Shown here: one piece after another, positions 39,120-48,426 of the stretch
Layout of the letters: every line of letters starts with the position of its first letter
Numbering within the stretch: position 1 is the stretch's first letter
Assembly (NCBI RefSeq): GCF_003569045.1
Contig: NZ_BFCB01000003.1
Span: forward strand, 1 to 64,000
Source of the DNA: Aggregatilinea lenta
Lineage (GTDB): Bacteria; Chloroflexota; Anaerolineae; Aggregatilineales; Aggregatilineaceae
Direction of reading: 5' to 3'
DNA: 64,000 nt
Notes under the pieces: generated by a model
Told to the model about the DNA's origin: nothing
The model's input: the letters and a program-made list of their open reading frames with translations, nothing else
Databases searched by the model: none
Made by a program: the position numbers and the translations under genes

Positions 39120-40010
39120 TTATCCGGCTGCTTTCCAGGCGTTGAGCAGAGCTGCTTTGAGCGTGCTGGGCGTGTCGAAGGTCCCGTCGCTGCTCATTAC
39201 CTGGCCGATTTTCACCTGTAGGCGCTCATCGGCAGGCGGATCTCCGGCAGAGTCGGCAGATCGGAACGGATAAAAGAGCTGGATCGACTGCGCCAGCCGG
39301 GTCTCGACGCGCTGCCGCAGCGCGGGGAGGCGACTGGCATCGGCCAGGGCGAGAAAATCATAGGCGCTGAGTTGTCCGGCGCAGTCTTCGCTGCCGCCGG
39401 TTTCGCGCAGGGCATTGTGCAGGATGAGGCCCACCGTGCGCAGCACGTCGTCCGCAGCCAGGAAGCCGTACTGCTCGCGGAAACGCTCGATGCCGCTCAA
39501 CGAGACGATCAGCGCGGCCCAGGGCTGGCTGCTTTGCACCGTATTATGCAGCATTTCGTCCACGAGCGCGCCTTCGGCCAACCCGGTGATCGGGTTGCTG
39601 CAGCCGGGCCGGTGTGTGCGCCGCAGCGCGTTGCGGACGCGCAGCCGCAGCTCGTGAATGTCGAACGGTTTGGTGATGTAATCCACGACGCCGATTTCGA
39701 GGCCGTTGAGCCGGTCGGTGCGGTCGCGGCGGTCGGTGAGGAAAATAATCGGGACGGACTTGGTGCGGTGGCCGTGGCGCAGTCGGCGGCACACTTCGTA
39801 GCCGTCGATGTCGGGCAGGCGGACGTCGAGCAGAATCAGGTCGGGCGGGTCTTCGCTCGTCAGAGCGACGGCATCCTCACCCCAGGCCGCCGTGTATGAC
39901 TCGTATCCCTGCGCCCGGAAGTAGGCACTGAGCATTTCGGACAGGTCGAGATCGTCCTCGACGATCAGGATGTACGGGTGCTCGCGTTCGGCTGTTTCCT
40001 CGTTGCCCAT
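39120..40010 (-). CDS. Response regulator with degenerate GGDEF domain
   Basis: The 296-aa product has a normal receiver (12-130; ED at 18-20, Asp62 in ILLDVRLPD, ITKPF) and a C-terminal GGDEF-like fold starting at NPITGLAEGALVDEML. The catalytic loop reads AYDFL in place of GG(D/E)EF, so diguanylate cyclase activity is unlikely. It may act as a c-di-GMP or protein binding module. It lies between the roadblock gene and the GAF regulator. Confidence 0.85.
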   Translation of the reverse strand: MGNEETAEREHPYILIVEDDLDLSEMLSAYFRAQGYESYTAAWGEDAVALTSEDPPDLILLDVRLPDIDGYEVCRRLRHGHRTKSVPIIFLTDRRDRTDRLNGLEIGVVDYITKPFDIHELRLRVRNALRRTHRPGCSNPITGLAEGALVDEMLHNTVQSSQPWAALIVSLSGIERFREQYGFLAADDVLRTVGLILHNALRETGGSEDCAGQLSAYDFLALADASRLPALRQRVETRLAQSIQLFYPFRSADSAGDPPADERLQVKIGQVMSSDGTFDTPSTLKAALLNAWKAAG

Positions 40011-40128
40011 CGCAGAGCGCCTCGTGTCCAGTCACAACCAGCAGTAGTCCGGCCCGGTAACAAAGTCCTGCAAAACGATTCAAATGGGCGGCCCGGAGCG
40101 GAAGCCGCTCCCAAGGGGCAGCGCCGCT

Positions 40129-40500
40129 TTATAACAGCTTTTCGAGTTCCTTGACGGCGCGCGACATGTCCAGGAAGATCAGACCCAGCTTGGCATGTTC
40201 GCGCGCAAGCACCGTCAGCACGGCGTCTTCGCCGATGGAGCTGAGGATCACGTAGCCGCGCTCGCCTTTGACATAGACCTGCTCCAGGCTGCCGCGGCGC
40301 AGCTCGGTCGAGATGCGCTCGCCCAGCGACAGCATCGCTGCCGACATGGCCGACACGCGGTCTTCTTCGATATTGCCCGGTAGGGACGATGCGATGCTCA
40401 AGCCATCCACGCTGACAATCGCCGCGGCTTCAACATCGGGTGAGCTTACCTGCAAATCCCGCAATCGCTCGACTAACTGCTCGTTCCGTGATTTAGCCAC
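40129..40500 (-). CDS. Roadblock/LC7 domain protein
   Basis: The 123-aa product is a single roadblock/LC7 domain: VEAAAIVSVDGLSIASSLP, AMSAAMLSLGERI, and GYVILSSIGEDAVLTVLA. MglB-type members act as GTPase-activating partners or dimerising platforms. No Ras-like GTPase gene is adjacent. It starts at GTG 40500 with AGGAGA upstream. It opens the four-gene sensory run. Confidence 0.9.
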   Translation of the reverse strand: MAKSRNEQLVERLRDLQVSSPDVEAAAIVSVDGLSIASSLPGNIEEDRVSAMSAAMLSLGERISTELRRGSLEQVYVKGERGYVILSSIGEDAVLTVLAREHAKLGLIFLDMSRAVKELEKLL

Positions 40501-40681
40501 GCCACTTCTCCTGACGCATGGAAAGAGGGTTCAAAATGCAAGTCCCGCACCTACTGAGGGATGAAGAGTTACCTGTCCGCGAGGGCGGTTAGCAAGCTCA
40601 CGTTGTCGCGTACTGTAGCACAGCCGATATTTTGCGTCAAGCGAGGGAAAGCCGCGCTGCGTGGGACGAGCCGCGAGAAAC

Positions 40682-40704
40682 AAAAAATCCGCCCCAAGGC
40701 GGAT
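40682..40704 (-). terminator. Terminator of tRNA-Gln
   Basis: On the minus strand ATCCGCC pairs with GGCGGAT across a 4-base loop and is followed by T's. It begins 8 bases after the tRNA end. Confidence 0.85.
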
Positions 40705-40711
40705 CGAAAGA

Positions 40712-40785
40712 CTGGGGAGGCAGGATTCGAACCTGCGAATGGCGGCTCCAAAGGCCGCTGCCTTAAACCCCTTGGCGACTCCCCA
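40712..40785 (-). tRNA. tRNA-Gln (anticodon TTG)
   Basis: On the minus strand a full cloverleaf can be drawn: acceptor TGGGGAG with CTCCCCA, D arm GCC/GGC, anticodon stem GCGGC/GCCGC around the loop CTTTGGA (anticodon TTG), and T arm GCAGG TTCGAAT CCTGC. Discriminator is G. CCA is not encoded. The shape and acceptor follow bacterial tRNA-Gln. Confidence 0.96.
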
Positions 40786-40862
40786 ACACGCGGGCCATTA
40801 TAGCATAGCGGTGTGAGGGCGGGCAAGACTCCATTCGGCGCGGGAGCCGCGCCGTGGCCTCG

Positions 40863-40874
40863 CCGTTAACGGCT
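40863..40874. promoter_or_regulatory. Palindrome upstream of recA
   Basis: GCCGTTAACGGC followed by TAAATTT lies about 100 bases before recA. A similar GCCGTGACGGCTAAATAT sits at 363-380 upstream of the lipoprotein gene. No LexA box that I recognise is present. Operator function is a guess. Confidence 0.25.
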
Positions 40875-40970
40875 AAATTTAAGGTGTGGGGCTAGCAGAC
40901 TTGCCCGGCGTAGAGTACACTCAGCGCATACCAACCCTTCCCACTTGAGCGAATACAGAGGATACGACGC

Positions 40971-41987
<1,017 letters not shown>

Positions 41988-42076
41988 CCGCCTGGAGCGG
42001 GCGTTAGCGGGCGAGGTGCTGCTGTCGCAGCGCCCTTTTGACGGGTACAACGCGAAAGTGCATACGTTGTCGTAGA

Positions 42077-42111
42077 AACCGGGGCAGTCGCGTCCCGGTT
42101 TTTTTGTTTTT
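42077..42111 (+). terminator. Intrinsic terminator after recA
   Basis: AACCGGG pairs with CCCGGTT, loop 10, followed by seven T, G and five T. A second weaker hairpin (GGTGCTG with CAGCGCC, then CTTTT) lies just upstream at about 42028-42055. Confidence 0.9.
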
Positions 42112-42199
42112 CTGTCCCTGTGCGTGACGCGCCACACGGCGATTCTTAGGGACGAGGATACTGTATTTGTGTAAAGGGACACTCGCTGGCATAATATGC

Positions 42200-42205
42200 T
42201 ATAAT
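42200..42205 (+). promoter_or_regulatory. Extended -10 promoter inside recA-recX spacer
   Basis: TGCTATAAT is a perfect extended -10 element (TGn plus TATAAT). No good -35 hexamer is found at 16-18 bases, which extended -10 promoters can tolerate. The predicted start is near 42212. No coding frame follows for 500 bases. Confidence 0.7.
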
Positions 42206-42211
42206 GCGGGG

Positions 42212-42534
42212 AATAGTACACCACGGTTACGCTGTGGAACTCGGAAATCAAGCCATAACTGCACCCATCTACCGGATGGATGACAACTGCGAGCAAACTC
42301 CCACGTCGGAGCGATGTGGGCTAACCCGGACAGTCTGGGCTTAAGGTAGAGAAAGGGATCACCGCCAACCCTCCTCCATTGACGAGGCGGAAAAATCGCC
42401 CAGGCACCCGTGCCGATGTTGTAAATCGTCCCTGCCCTTGCGCAGGGTATACCATGAGGTTGACCGGTAAGGGAATGCAGATAGTCACCGTAAGACGGGA
42501 TCTGTGAAGCGTCTCATAGAGATCACCCTTTTTT
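42212..42534 (+). ncRNA. Candidate structured non-coding RNA, family not recognised
   Basis: From the promoter at 42200 to a T6 terminator at 42529-42534 the sequence folds into consecutive hairpins: CCATC/GATGG (42265-42279), CCCACGTC/GATGTGGG (42300-42320), CCCGGA/TCTGGG (42325-42339), CCGCC/GGCGG (42362-42390), GGCA/TGCC (42403-42413), CCCTGC/GCAGGG (42430-42447) and GGGATCT/AGATC-CCC (42497-42528). No coding frame with protein character exists on either strand. It lacks the conserved cores of RNase P RNA (GAGGAAAGTCC), tmRNA, SRP RNA and common riboswitches. Size about 320 nt. Function unknown. Confidence 0.55.
42497..42534 (+). terminator. Terminator of the candidate RNA
   Basis: GGGATCT pairs with AGATC and CCC around one bulged A, followed by TTTTTT. 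The loop is long (16 bases), so strength is moderate. Confidence 0.6.
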
Positions 42535-42661
42535 CTGCCGCAGCGGCGGCGTCTCGGACTGTAGTGCTGGTGCAAGGGTGTGATCGCTTTTTCAGATAGA
42601 TGAATGTGGCTCGAACCTCCATAGTCGGTCCACATGACGACGAGTTCCAATAAAACAGCGA

Positions 42662-42701
42662 ACAGCCGTGGCTGTCCTTGCCGACGGCTGTTTTTGTTTT
42701 T
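42662..42701 (+). terminator. Second terminator upstream of recX
   Basis: ACAGCCGT pairs with ACGGCTGT across a 14-base loop, followed by TTTTTGTTTTT. It ends about 12 bases before the recX start, so recX transcription by readthrough from recA would have to pass it. This may be a regulated leader for recX-rny. Confidence 0.8.
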
Positions 42702-42712
42702 GGGGACATAGG

Positions 42713-43402
42713 GTGAGCCGAACCATCACCGCGCTTGAACCTCAGAAGCGCGACCAGGAGCGGGTGAACGTCTACCTGGATGGCGAGTTCGTGTTTGGAC
42801 TGCCACTGGTCGACGCCGCCAGGCTGCACGTCGGGCAATCACTGTCCGAGGATGAAATCGTGGCGCTGCGCGGCATTGATGCCGTGGCGCGCGCGGTGGA
42901 TCGTGCGGTCCGTCTTCTGGCTCGCCGCCCCTACAGCACAGCCGAGCTTCGACGCTACCTGACAAAGAAGGAAGTTGCGCCTCCGGTCATCGATGAGACG
43001 CTTGACCGGCTGGAGCAATCGGGCTATGTAGACGACCAGGCCTTCGCGCGCTTTTGGATCGAGGATCGCATGCGGTTCAAGCCTCGCGGCTTGCGCGCGC
43101 TGCGGTACGAGCTTCACCAGAAGGGCATCGCCTCAAGCCTTATCGAAGCGGCGCTTGCCGAGGTGGACCCCGGCGAAGCGGCGTATCAGGCAGCACAGGA
43201 GCGGCTATCCCGGCTGCGCGGCCAGTCAAAGCGCGATGTGCGCACGGCGCTGGGCGCGTTCCTGGTGCGGCGCGGGTTTAACTACGATGTCGCCCGCGAC
43301 GCGGTAACACGGACTATCACTGAACTTGAAGACCATGAACCCGACTATTTTTTGAACGATGAGAACACCGATAATGGACTAGAAGACCCATACGAGGAGT
43401 AG
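42713..43402 (+). CDS. recX: Regulatory protein RecX
   Basis: The 229-aa product has the helical RecX repeats: ARRPYSTAELRRYLTKKEVAPPVIDETLDRLEQSGYVDD, FARFWIEDRMRFKPRGLRALRYELHQKGI and the third repeat near 155-205. RecX binds RecA filaments and limits RecA. The start is GTG 42713, where family similarity begins (ITALEPQKRDQERVNVYLDGEF); the frame is open earlier inside the terminator hairpin. Its stop lies 4 bases before rny, and the rny ribosome site sits in its last codons. Confidence 0.93.
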   Translation: MSRTITALEPQKRDQERVNVYLDGEFVFGLPLVDAARLHVGQSLSEDEIVALRGIDAVARAVDRAVRLLARRPYSTAELRRYLTKKEVAPPVIDETLDRLEQSGYVDDQAFARFWIEDRMRFKPRGLRALRYELHQKGIASSLIEAALAEVDPGEAAYQAAQERLSRLRGQSKRDVRTALGAFLVRRGFNYDVARDAVTRTITELEDHEPDYFLNDENTDNGLEDPYEE

Positions 43403-43406
43403 CGCC

Positions 43407-44936
43407 ATGGAGATCGTGTATGCCCTGATTGGGCTAGCGATTGGCGTTGCGCTGGGCGCAGGGGGCCTGTACGTATACGAAACAACACAGGGCAAAAACC
43501 GCAAGCGCCTGGCCGAAGAAGAAGCCGACCGTCTGGTACAAGATGCGCAGAATCAGGCCAAACAACTCGTTGTAGAGGCCAAAGACGAAGCGCACGACAT
43601 CCAGCGAGAAGCTGAAGAAAACGCCAAAAAACGTCGTGCTGAACTAGATCGAGAAAGTGACCGGCTCACGAAACGCCGTGATGATCTGGACGCCCGCTAC
43701 GAGCGGCTGGATCTACGTGAGCAAAACCTGAACAAGCGGCAAAGCAAGCTCGATAAGCGGCAAAACGAGCTGACCACCATGTATGACGAGCAGAAGGCCG
43801 AGCTGGAACGCGTGGCTGAAATGACGCGCGAAGAAGCCCGGCAGGAGCTGCTGTCGATCGTCGAGGAAGAGACGCGCAACGACATGGCGCGCCGCATCCG
43901 CGAAATCGAGGAAGAAACCAAGATCGAGGCGGATCGCCGCGCGCGCGACATCATCGCGCTGGCGATCCAGCGGATCGCCTCCGAGCAGGTGAACGAGATC
44001 GCCGTCAGCGTCGTGCCGCTGCCGACCGATGAAATGAAGGGCCGCATCATTGGCCGCAACGGGCGTAACATCCGCTCGTTCGAGCAGGCGACCGGCGTGG
44101 ACGTGGTCGTGGACGACACGCCCGAAGCCGTGACCATCTCCAGCTTCGATCCCATCCGGCGTGAAGTCGCGCGCCGCACGATGGAAAAGCTGGTGCTGGA
44201 CGGGCGCATCCATCCCGCGCGGATCGAAAAGCTGGTATCCGACTCGCGCAAGGAAGTGGAGCGCATCGTGCGTGAAGAGGGCGAGCGCGCTGCCTACGAG
44301 GCGGGCGTGCCCGGCCTGCACAGCGAGATCATCAAGCTGCTGGGCCGCTTGAAGTTCCGTACCAGCTACGGCCAGAACCAGCACGGCCACGCCATCGAAA
44401 CGGCGCACATCGCCGGGATGATCGCGGCGGAGCTGGGCGCGGACGTCTCGATCGCCAAGGCAGGCGGCCTGCTGCACGACATCGGCAAGGCCGTGGACCA
44501 CGAGATCGAGGGTACGCACGCGCAGATCGGCGCCGACTTCGCCAAGCGCTTTGGCGTGGGTCCGCGCATCGTGAACGCCATCGCCAGCCACCACCACGAG
44601 GTGGAGCAGGAATACGTCGAGTCGATCATCGTCGAGGCGGCAGATGCCATCTCCGGCGCGCGGCCCGGCGCACGTCGCGAAAGCCTGGACACGTACATCC
44701 GGCGCGTCAAGGCGCTGGAAGACATCGCGAAGGAATTCGAAGGCGTCGATCAGAGCTTCGCGCTGCAAGCTGGGCGCGAGGTGCGCATCATGGTCAAGCC
44801 GGACGAGATTGACGATCTGGCCGCGATGCGGCTGGCGCGCGACATCTCGCGCCGCATCGAAGAGACGATGCAGTATCCCGGCCAGATCAAGGTAACCATC
44901 ATCCGCGAAACGCGCGCGGTGGATTACGCCAAGTAA
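43407..44936 (+). CDS. rny: Ribonuclease Y
   Basis: The 509-aa product has an N-terminal TM segment (1-25), a long charged coiled coil (about 30-180), a KH domain (GRIIGRNGRNIRSFEQATGVD near 212) and an HD domain with HAIETAHIAG and GLLHDIGKAVDHE (metal-binding HD near 352). It is the membrane-bound endonuclease that begins mRNA decay. GAGGAG in the end of recX is its ribosome site, so translation of the two is probably coupled. Confidence 0.96.
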   Translation: MEIVYALIGLAIGVALGAGGLYVYETTQGKNRKRLAEEEADRLVQDAQNQAKQLVVEAKDEAHDIQREAEENAKKRRAELDRESDRLTKRRDDLDARYERLDLREQNLNKRQSKLDKRQNELTTMYDEQKAELERVAEMTREEARQELLSIVEEETRNDMARRIREIEEETKIEADRRARDIIALAIQRIASEQVNEIAVSVVPLPTDEMKGRIIGRNGRNIRSFEQATGVDVVVDDTPEAVTISSFDPIRREVARRTMEKLVLDGRIHPARIEKLVSDSRKEVERIVREEGERAAYEAGVPGLHSEIIKLLGRLKFRTSYGQNQHGHAIETAHIAGMIAAELGADVSIAKAGGLLHDIGKAVDHEIEGTHAQIGADFAKRFGVGPRIVNAIASHHHEVEQEYVESIIVEAADAISGARPGARRESLDTYIRRVKALEDIAKEFEGVDQSFALQAGREVRIMVKPDEIDDLAAMRLARDISRRIEETMQYPGQIKVTIIRETRAVDYAK

Positions 44937-44963
44937 GCCAACGCGCCCCAAAACCGGAACCAG

Positions 44964-44997
44964 ACGGCGGACCCGTGCACACGAGTCCGCCGTTTTT
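44964..44997 (+). terminator. Intrinsic terminator after rny
   Basis: ACGGCGGAC pairs with GTCCGCCGT, loop 12, followed by TTTTT. Confidence 0.88.
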
Positions 44998-45032
44998 ATT
45001 TGCGTTCGTTTTGGTTGAGGTGGTCTCTGCCC

Positions 45033-45488
45033 TCAGCGCGAGGCCAGGGCGAAGAGGTGCGGCGTCACCGCGTGGCCGAGCGCTGTCGCCAGGTGGCGCG
45101 GCCCCCGGATGATCAGCGGCGGCTCCGGCAGCCACGGGTAGTGGAGCAGATGCTCCGGCGTCGTGATCATCACGCGCGTGGCGTTGAGGCCGTCCAACAG
45201 CCCGAAGCCGCCCGCCCGCATGATGCTCATCACCAGTTGCAGCACGCCTTCCGTCCACGAGGCTGCGTTGAAGATCAGTTCTGCCCGGCGGAACGTGTGC
45301 GTTCCTTCCAGACCCGGCGCTACCAGCTCGACGGACCCGCCGTCGGCGCATGTGATTGCGAACCATCCACGGCGGACAGCCCGCACGTCGTAGTCGGCGC
45401 GCGCCAGCACGCGGCGCACGGCCTCCCGGTTGCCGGTGGCGATGCGGCCATCGGCGGCATGGCAGACGAGTAGCATACTGCGCTGCAC
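45033..45488 (-). CDS. Hypothetical protein
   Basis: The 151-aa product is not recognised. It starts at GTG 45488, supported by AAGGAGG (complement 45498-45505) ten bases upstream; an ATG four codons in is an alternative. The sequence alternates predicted strands and helices without TM segments: MLLVCHAADGRIATGNREAV at the start, and MITTPEHLLHYPWLPEPPLIIRG near 105. No catalytic motif is evident. It stands alone, convergent with rny. Confidence 0.65.
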   Translation of the reverse strand: MQRSMLLVCHAADGRIATGNREAVRRVLARADYDVRAVRRGWFAITCADGGSVELVAPGLEGTHTFRRAELIFNAASWTEGVLQLVMSIMRAGGFGLLDGLNATRVMITTPEHLLHYPWLPEPPLIIRGPRHLATALGHAVTPHLFALASR

Positions 45489-45977
45489 GGCGTTTCAACC
45501 TCCTTCAGTCGGCCTCAAAGTGGCACGACAAGCTGACCGGTTGATACACACAGGATAGCTCAGGTGTTCTATTCGCCCAAGTTTTGGATCGTGGCAAACA
45601 GCACGGTAGAAGCGAGACGCCAGGGGCCTATATCTGGGGATCGTGAACCGATCCAAAGCCCCATATGTACGGCTTTTTGGACGTGTGTCAGATCGGTAAA
45701 AAACGGACTCGGCAAGCGATTCGGCAGCCTCAAAAAAGGCCACGATGAGGGGGTATGCGTTGGGTCAAAAAGGCAGGTATATCGGGTCGTAATTGCGCTC
45801 CTTTTGTCTGCAACAGCATCCTAAAGGCTATCACAACTTCGGGAATTGTAAAGCATGAAACGTCTGCGCGATCCTGACGGCGGCGCAGGGTCATGGATCC
45901 CTCGTGCTTTAATTTTCGCTGGCGGCGGCTATACTAAACGGCACGTCCGCATACGTCTTGACCGGAGGGGAGCGCCG
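45489..45977. other. Long gene-free gap with hairpins
   Basis: The gap is less GC-rich than its surroundings. Near 45622-45665 two nested hairpins can be drawn: GGGGC with GCCCC outside and GGATCG with GATCC inside, then GGCTTTTTGG. Further on, TATACT at 45930-45935 may be a -10 element for the AIM24-type gene. No coding frame with protein character was found. It could hold a small RNA. Confidence 0.35.
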
Positions 45978-46670
45978 ATGCAAGCCGAGATTCTGTACCG
46001 TCCCGCGTATTCGATGTGTATCATCACGCTCACGCCGGAAGAAGAGATCCGGGTCGAAGCCGGATCGATGGTGAGCATGACGGAGGGCGTCACCATCCAG
46101 ACGCGCATGGAAGGCGGGCTGTTCAACAGCCTCAAGCGATCCTTGCTCGGTGGGGAGAGCTTCTTCCTCAACGTGTTCCAGGCGCCCGCTTTTGGCGGCC
46201 AGATCAATCTGGCGCCCGTGCTGCCCGGCGACATGATGATCCTGAAGATGGAAGATGACTCGCTGCTGGTCCAAAGCGGCTCGTATGTCGCCTCGTCGAT
46301 GGGCATCGAGGTGGACGCAACCTGGGGCGGCGCGCGGACCTTCTTCGCCAGCGAGGGCCTGATCATGCTGCGCGCGCGCGGCTATGGTCTGCTGGTGCTG
46401 TCCAGCTATGGCGCGATCCACCCCATCGAGCTGGTCGCCGGGCAGCGTTACACTGTGGACACCGGTCACCTCGTCGCGTTCACGGAGGGTATGGGCTTCA
46501 ACGTGCGCACCGTCGGCGGGCTGCGGTCGAGCGTGCTCAGCGGCGAAGGGCTGGTGGTCGATCTGGTGGGGCCGGGCCGCGTCTACATGCAGACCCGTTC
46601 CGAGGACGCGTTCATGAGCTGGCTGCGGCCCTACATGGACCAGCACGACAAAGACAGAGAACAGAAATAA
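45978..46670 (+). CDS. AIM24/TIGR00266 family protein
   Basis: The 230-aa product matches the AIM24 (TIGR00266) family: VEAGSMVSMTEGVTIQTRMEGG near 27, LLGGESFFLNVFQAP near 58, a beta-rich core with SYVASSMGIEVD, and HLVAFTEGMGFNVRTVGG near 162. These form a trimeric beta-solenoid-like fold; function in bacteria is unclear. The start at ATG 45978 follows GGAGGGGAG and gives the family length; the frame opens earlier. Confidence 0.88.
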   Translation: MQAEILYRPAYSMCIITLTPEEEIRVEAGSMVSMTEGVTIQTRMEGGLFNSLKRSLLGGESFFLNVFQAPAFGGQINLAPVLPGDMMILKMEDDSLLVQSGSYVASSMGIEVDATWGGARTFFASEGLIMLRARGYGLLVLSSYGAIHPIELVAGQRYTVDTGHLVAFTEGMGFNVRTVGGLRSSVLSGEGLVVDLVGPGRVYMQTRSEDAFMSWLRPYMDQHDKDREQK

Positions 46671-46703
46671 ACCGGGACGTCAGGCAACCGCTGCCCGTCC
46701 GTC

Positions 46704-46732
46704 TTGGGGGCGCGTCGCGCACCCTGTATAAT
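46704..46732 (+). promoter_or_regulatory. Promoter of epimerase gene
   Basis: TTGGGG at 46704-46709 and TATAAT at 46727-46732 are separated by exactly 17 bases. The predicted start lies near 46739, about 37 bases before the ATG. Confidence 0.6.
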
Positions 46733-46775
46733 GGCATAGAGTCACCACTGCACACTTGGACTAAAGGACGACCGC

Positions 46776-47798
46776 ATGATCCACGCACTGATCACCGGCG
46801 GAGCCGGGTTCATCGGCAGCCATCTCGCCGAGAAGCTGCTGGCCCAGGGCCAACAGGTCACGATCATCGACAACCTGACCACCGGGCGCTTCGAGAACAT
46901 CGAGCCGCTGACGCAGAATCCCAACTTCCACTACGCGATTGAGGACATCCGCCACGCGGCGGTAATGGACCGGCTGGTCAGCGAGTGCGACGTGATCTAC
47001 CATCTCGCGGCGGCGGTGGGCGTGTTTGCCATCGTGCACAGCCCGATCGATACGCTGGAAATCAACGTCGGCGGCACGGAAGTCGTGCTGCAAACGGCAC
47101 GGCGCTACCGCAGGCGCGTGCTGATCGCGTCCACGTCCGAGGTGTACGGCAAGGGCGTGCGCGTGCCGTTCAACGAGGATGACGACCGCATCCTGGGGCC
47201 GACGACCAAGAGCCGTTGGAGCTATGCCGCCTCCAAGGAACTGGACGAGTTCCTGGGGCTGGCCTATCACAAGGCGGTCGGCCTGCCGGTGACCATCTTC
47301 CGGCTGTTCAACACGGTGGGGCCGCGTCAGGTGGGCAATTACGGCATGGTCGTGCCGCGCTTCGTGCGCTGGGCGATGGCCGGCGAGCCGATCCAGATCT
47401 ACGGCGACGGGCAGCAGAGCCGCTGCTTCGCCAACGTGCACGACGTGGTGAGCGCGATCGTCGCGCTGGGGGCCAGCCGCAAGGTGGACGGGCAGGTTTA
47501 TAACATCGGCAACAACCAGGAAGTCACGATCGAGGCTCTGGCGGAGATCGTCAAGCAGCGTACGGGTAGCACGTCGCCGATCGTGTACGTGCCCTACGAG
47601 GAAGCCTACGAGGCCGGGTTCGAGGACATGCGCCGCCGCGTGCCGGACGTCAGCAAGATCAAGGCGACGGTGGGCTGGGAGCCAGTGACCTCGCTTGACG
47701 CGACCATCGACCAGATCATCGACTATTTCCAGAACCACCCGATCCAGCCGGATAAGCTGAAGACCGGCAGCATTCCCCCGGTGGCAGCGGGCGACTAG
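46776..47798 (+). CDS. NAD-dependent epimerase/dehydratase (extended SDR)
   Basis: The 340-aa product has TGGAGFIGSHLAE near 8-20 for NAD binding, the catalytic Ser in IASTSEVYGKG near 120 and YAASK near 150. ILGPTTKSRWSYAASK and LFNTVGPRQVGNYGMVVPRF are typical of UDP-glucose 4-epimerase or UDP-glucuronate decarboxylase-like enzymes. It probably makes a nucleotide sugar for surface polysaccharide. AAGGACG is the ribosome site. Its stop overlaps that of the facing gene by 2 bases. Confidence 0.9.
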   Translation: MIHALITGGAGFIGSHLAEKLLAQGQQVTIIDNLTTGRFENIEPLTQNPNFHYAIEDIRHAAVMDRLVSECDVIYHLAAAVGVFAIVHSPIDTLEINVGGTEVVLQTARRYRRRVLIASTSEVYGKGVRVPFNEDDDRILGPTTKSRWSYAASKELDEFLGLAYHKAVGLPVTIFRLFNTVGPRQVGNYGMVVPRFVRWAMAGEPIQIYGDGQQSRCFANVHDVVSAIVALGASRKVDGQVYNIGNNQEVTIEALAEIVKQRTGSTSPIVYVPYEEAYEAGFEDMRRRVPDVSKIKATVGWEPVTSLDATIDQIIDYFQNHPIQPDKLKTGSIPPVAAGD

Positions 47799-48403
47799 AC
47801 CTGCGCGGGGACACGGGCGAAGATGCGCATGCTGTCCTCTTCGTCGCGGATCAGCGCGGAGGGGTCGAAGCGCAGCGCGGCGGCGGCCATCCACAGGTCG
47901 CCGATCGCGCCCGCTGCGTTGAACATAATCGCGAGCGTTGGCCACTGCGCCAGCCCAACCGGGAGGAACAGCGCGATAGCGATGCCCACCAACGAGAGCA
48001 CGATCAGTGGGGCGAGCGCGATGGCGACGAACTCGTTGCGGCGGAACAGCCCGCCGTCTGAGGTGGCGAACAGCACCAGCAGCTTGACGCCGTAGCGTGG
48101 GCGGTGGCCCATGTAGGTGATCATCAGCCCATGCACCCATTCGTGCAGCGGCAGCACGAGCAGCGCCAGCGCGATCCCGATGCCGGTAGGGAGATCGTCG
48201 GGCAGCGCGTCGATCACCAGCGGCGCGCCGAGGCGATGGTAGGCGCGCAACAGACCGAGCACGATCGCGCCGCTCAGCACGAGCGGGATCAGCGACAGGA
48301 TGTTGAGCCACAGCAGACGTCCGCGCTGGTTGATGCTCAGGTAGCTGACCTCGCGGTACTGCGCGGGCAGGTTGGTGACCGGATTGGCGGCGCGGCTGCG
48401 CAT
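47795..48403 (-). CDS. DUF3267 family putative membrane zincin protease
   Basis: The 202-aa product has four hydrophobic segments and HEWVHGLMI near 105-113, an HExxH motif in a membrane segment, as in the DUF3267 (putative zincin peptidase) family. A catalytic role is inferred from the motif. ATG 48403 is chosen because GGAG precedes it by 6 bases and because the longer frame runs through a terminator hairpin at 48427-48465. Its TAG and the epimerase TAG overlap in the sequence CTAG. Confidence 0.82.
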   Translation of the reverse strand: MRSRAANPVTNLPAQYREVSYLSINQRGRLLWLNILSLIPLVLSGAIVLGLLRAYHRLGAPLVIDALPDDLPTGIGIALALLVLPLHEWVHGLMITYMGHRPRYGVKLLVLFATSDGGLFRRNEFVAIALAPLIVLSLVGIAIALFLPVGLAQWPTLAIMFNAAGAIGDLWMAAAALRFDPSALIRDEEDSMRIFARVPAQV

Positions 48404-48426
48404 GGATCGCTCCATTGGTGGACGAT

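Noticed and set aside
42212-42534. Identity of the spacer RNA as RNase P RNA, tmRNA or 6S RNA
   Set aside because: The conserved GAGGAAAGTCC and ACAGAA cores, the tmRNA ends, and the 6S single-bubble rod are not present.
42321-42838. Small open frames in the recA-recX spacer as possible peptides
   Set aside because: They cross terminator hairpins, lack ribosome sites and show no protein-like pattern.
46761-48311. Minus-strand open frame across the epimerase
   Set aside because: Epimerase motifs are on the plus strand, and this frame runs through the DUF3267 gene out of its frame.
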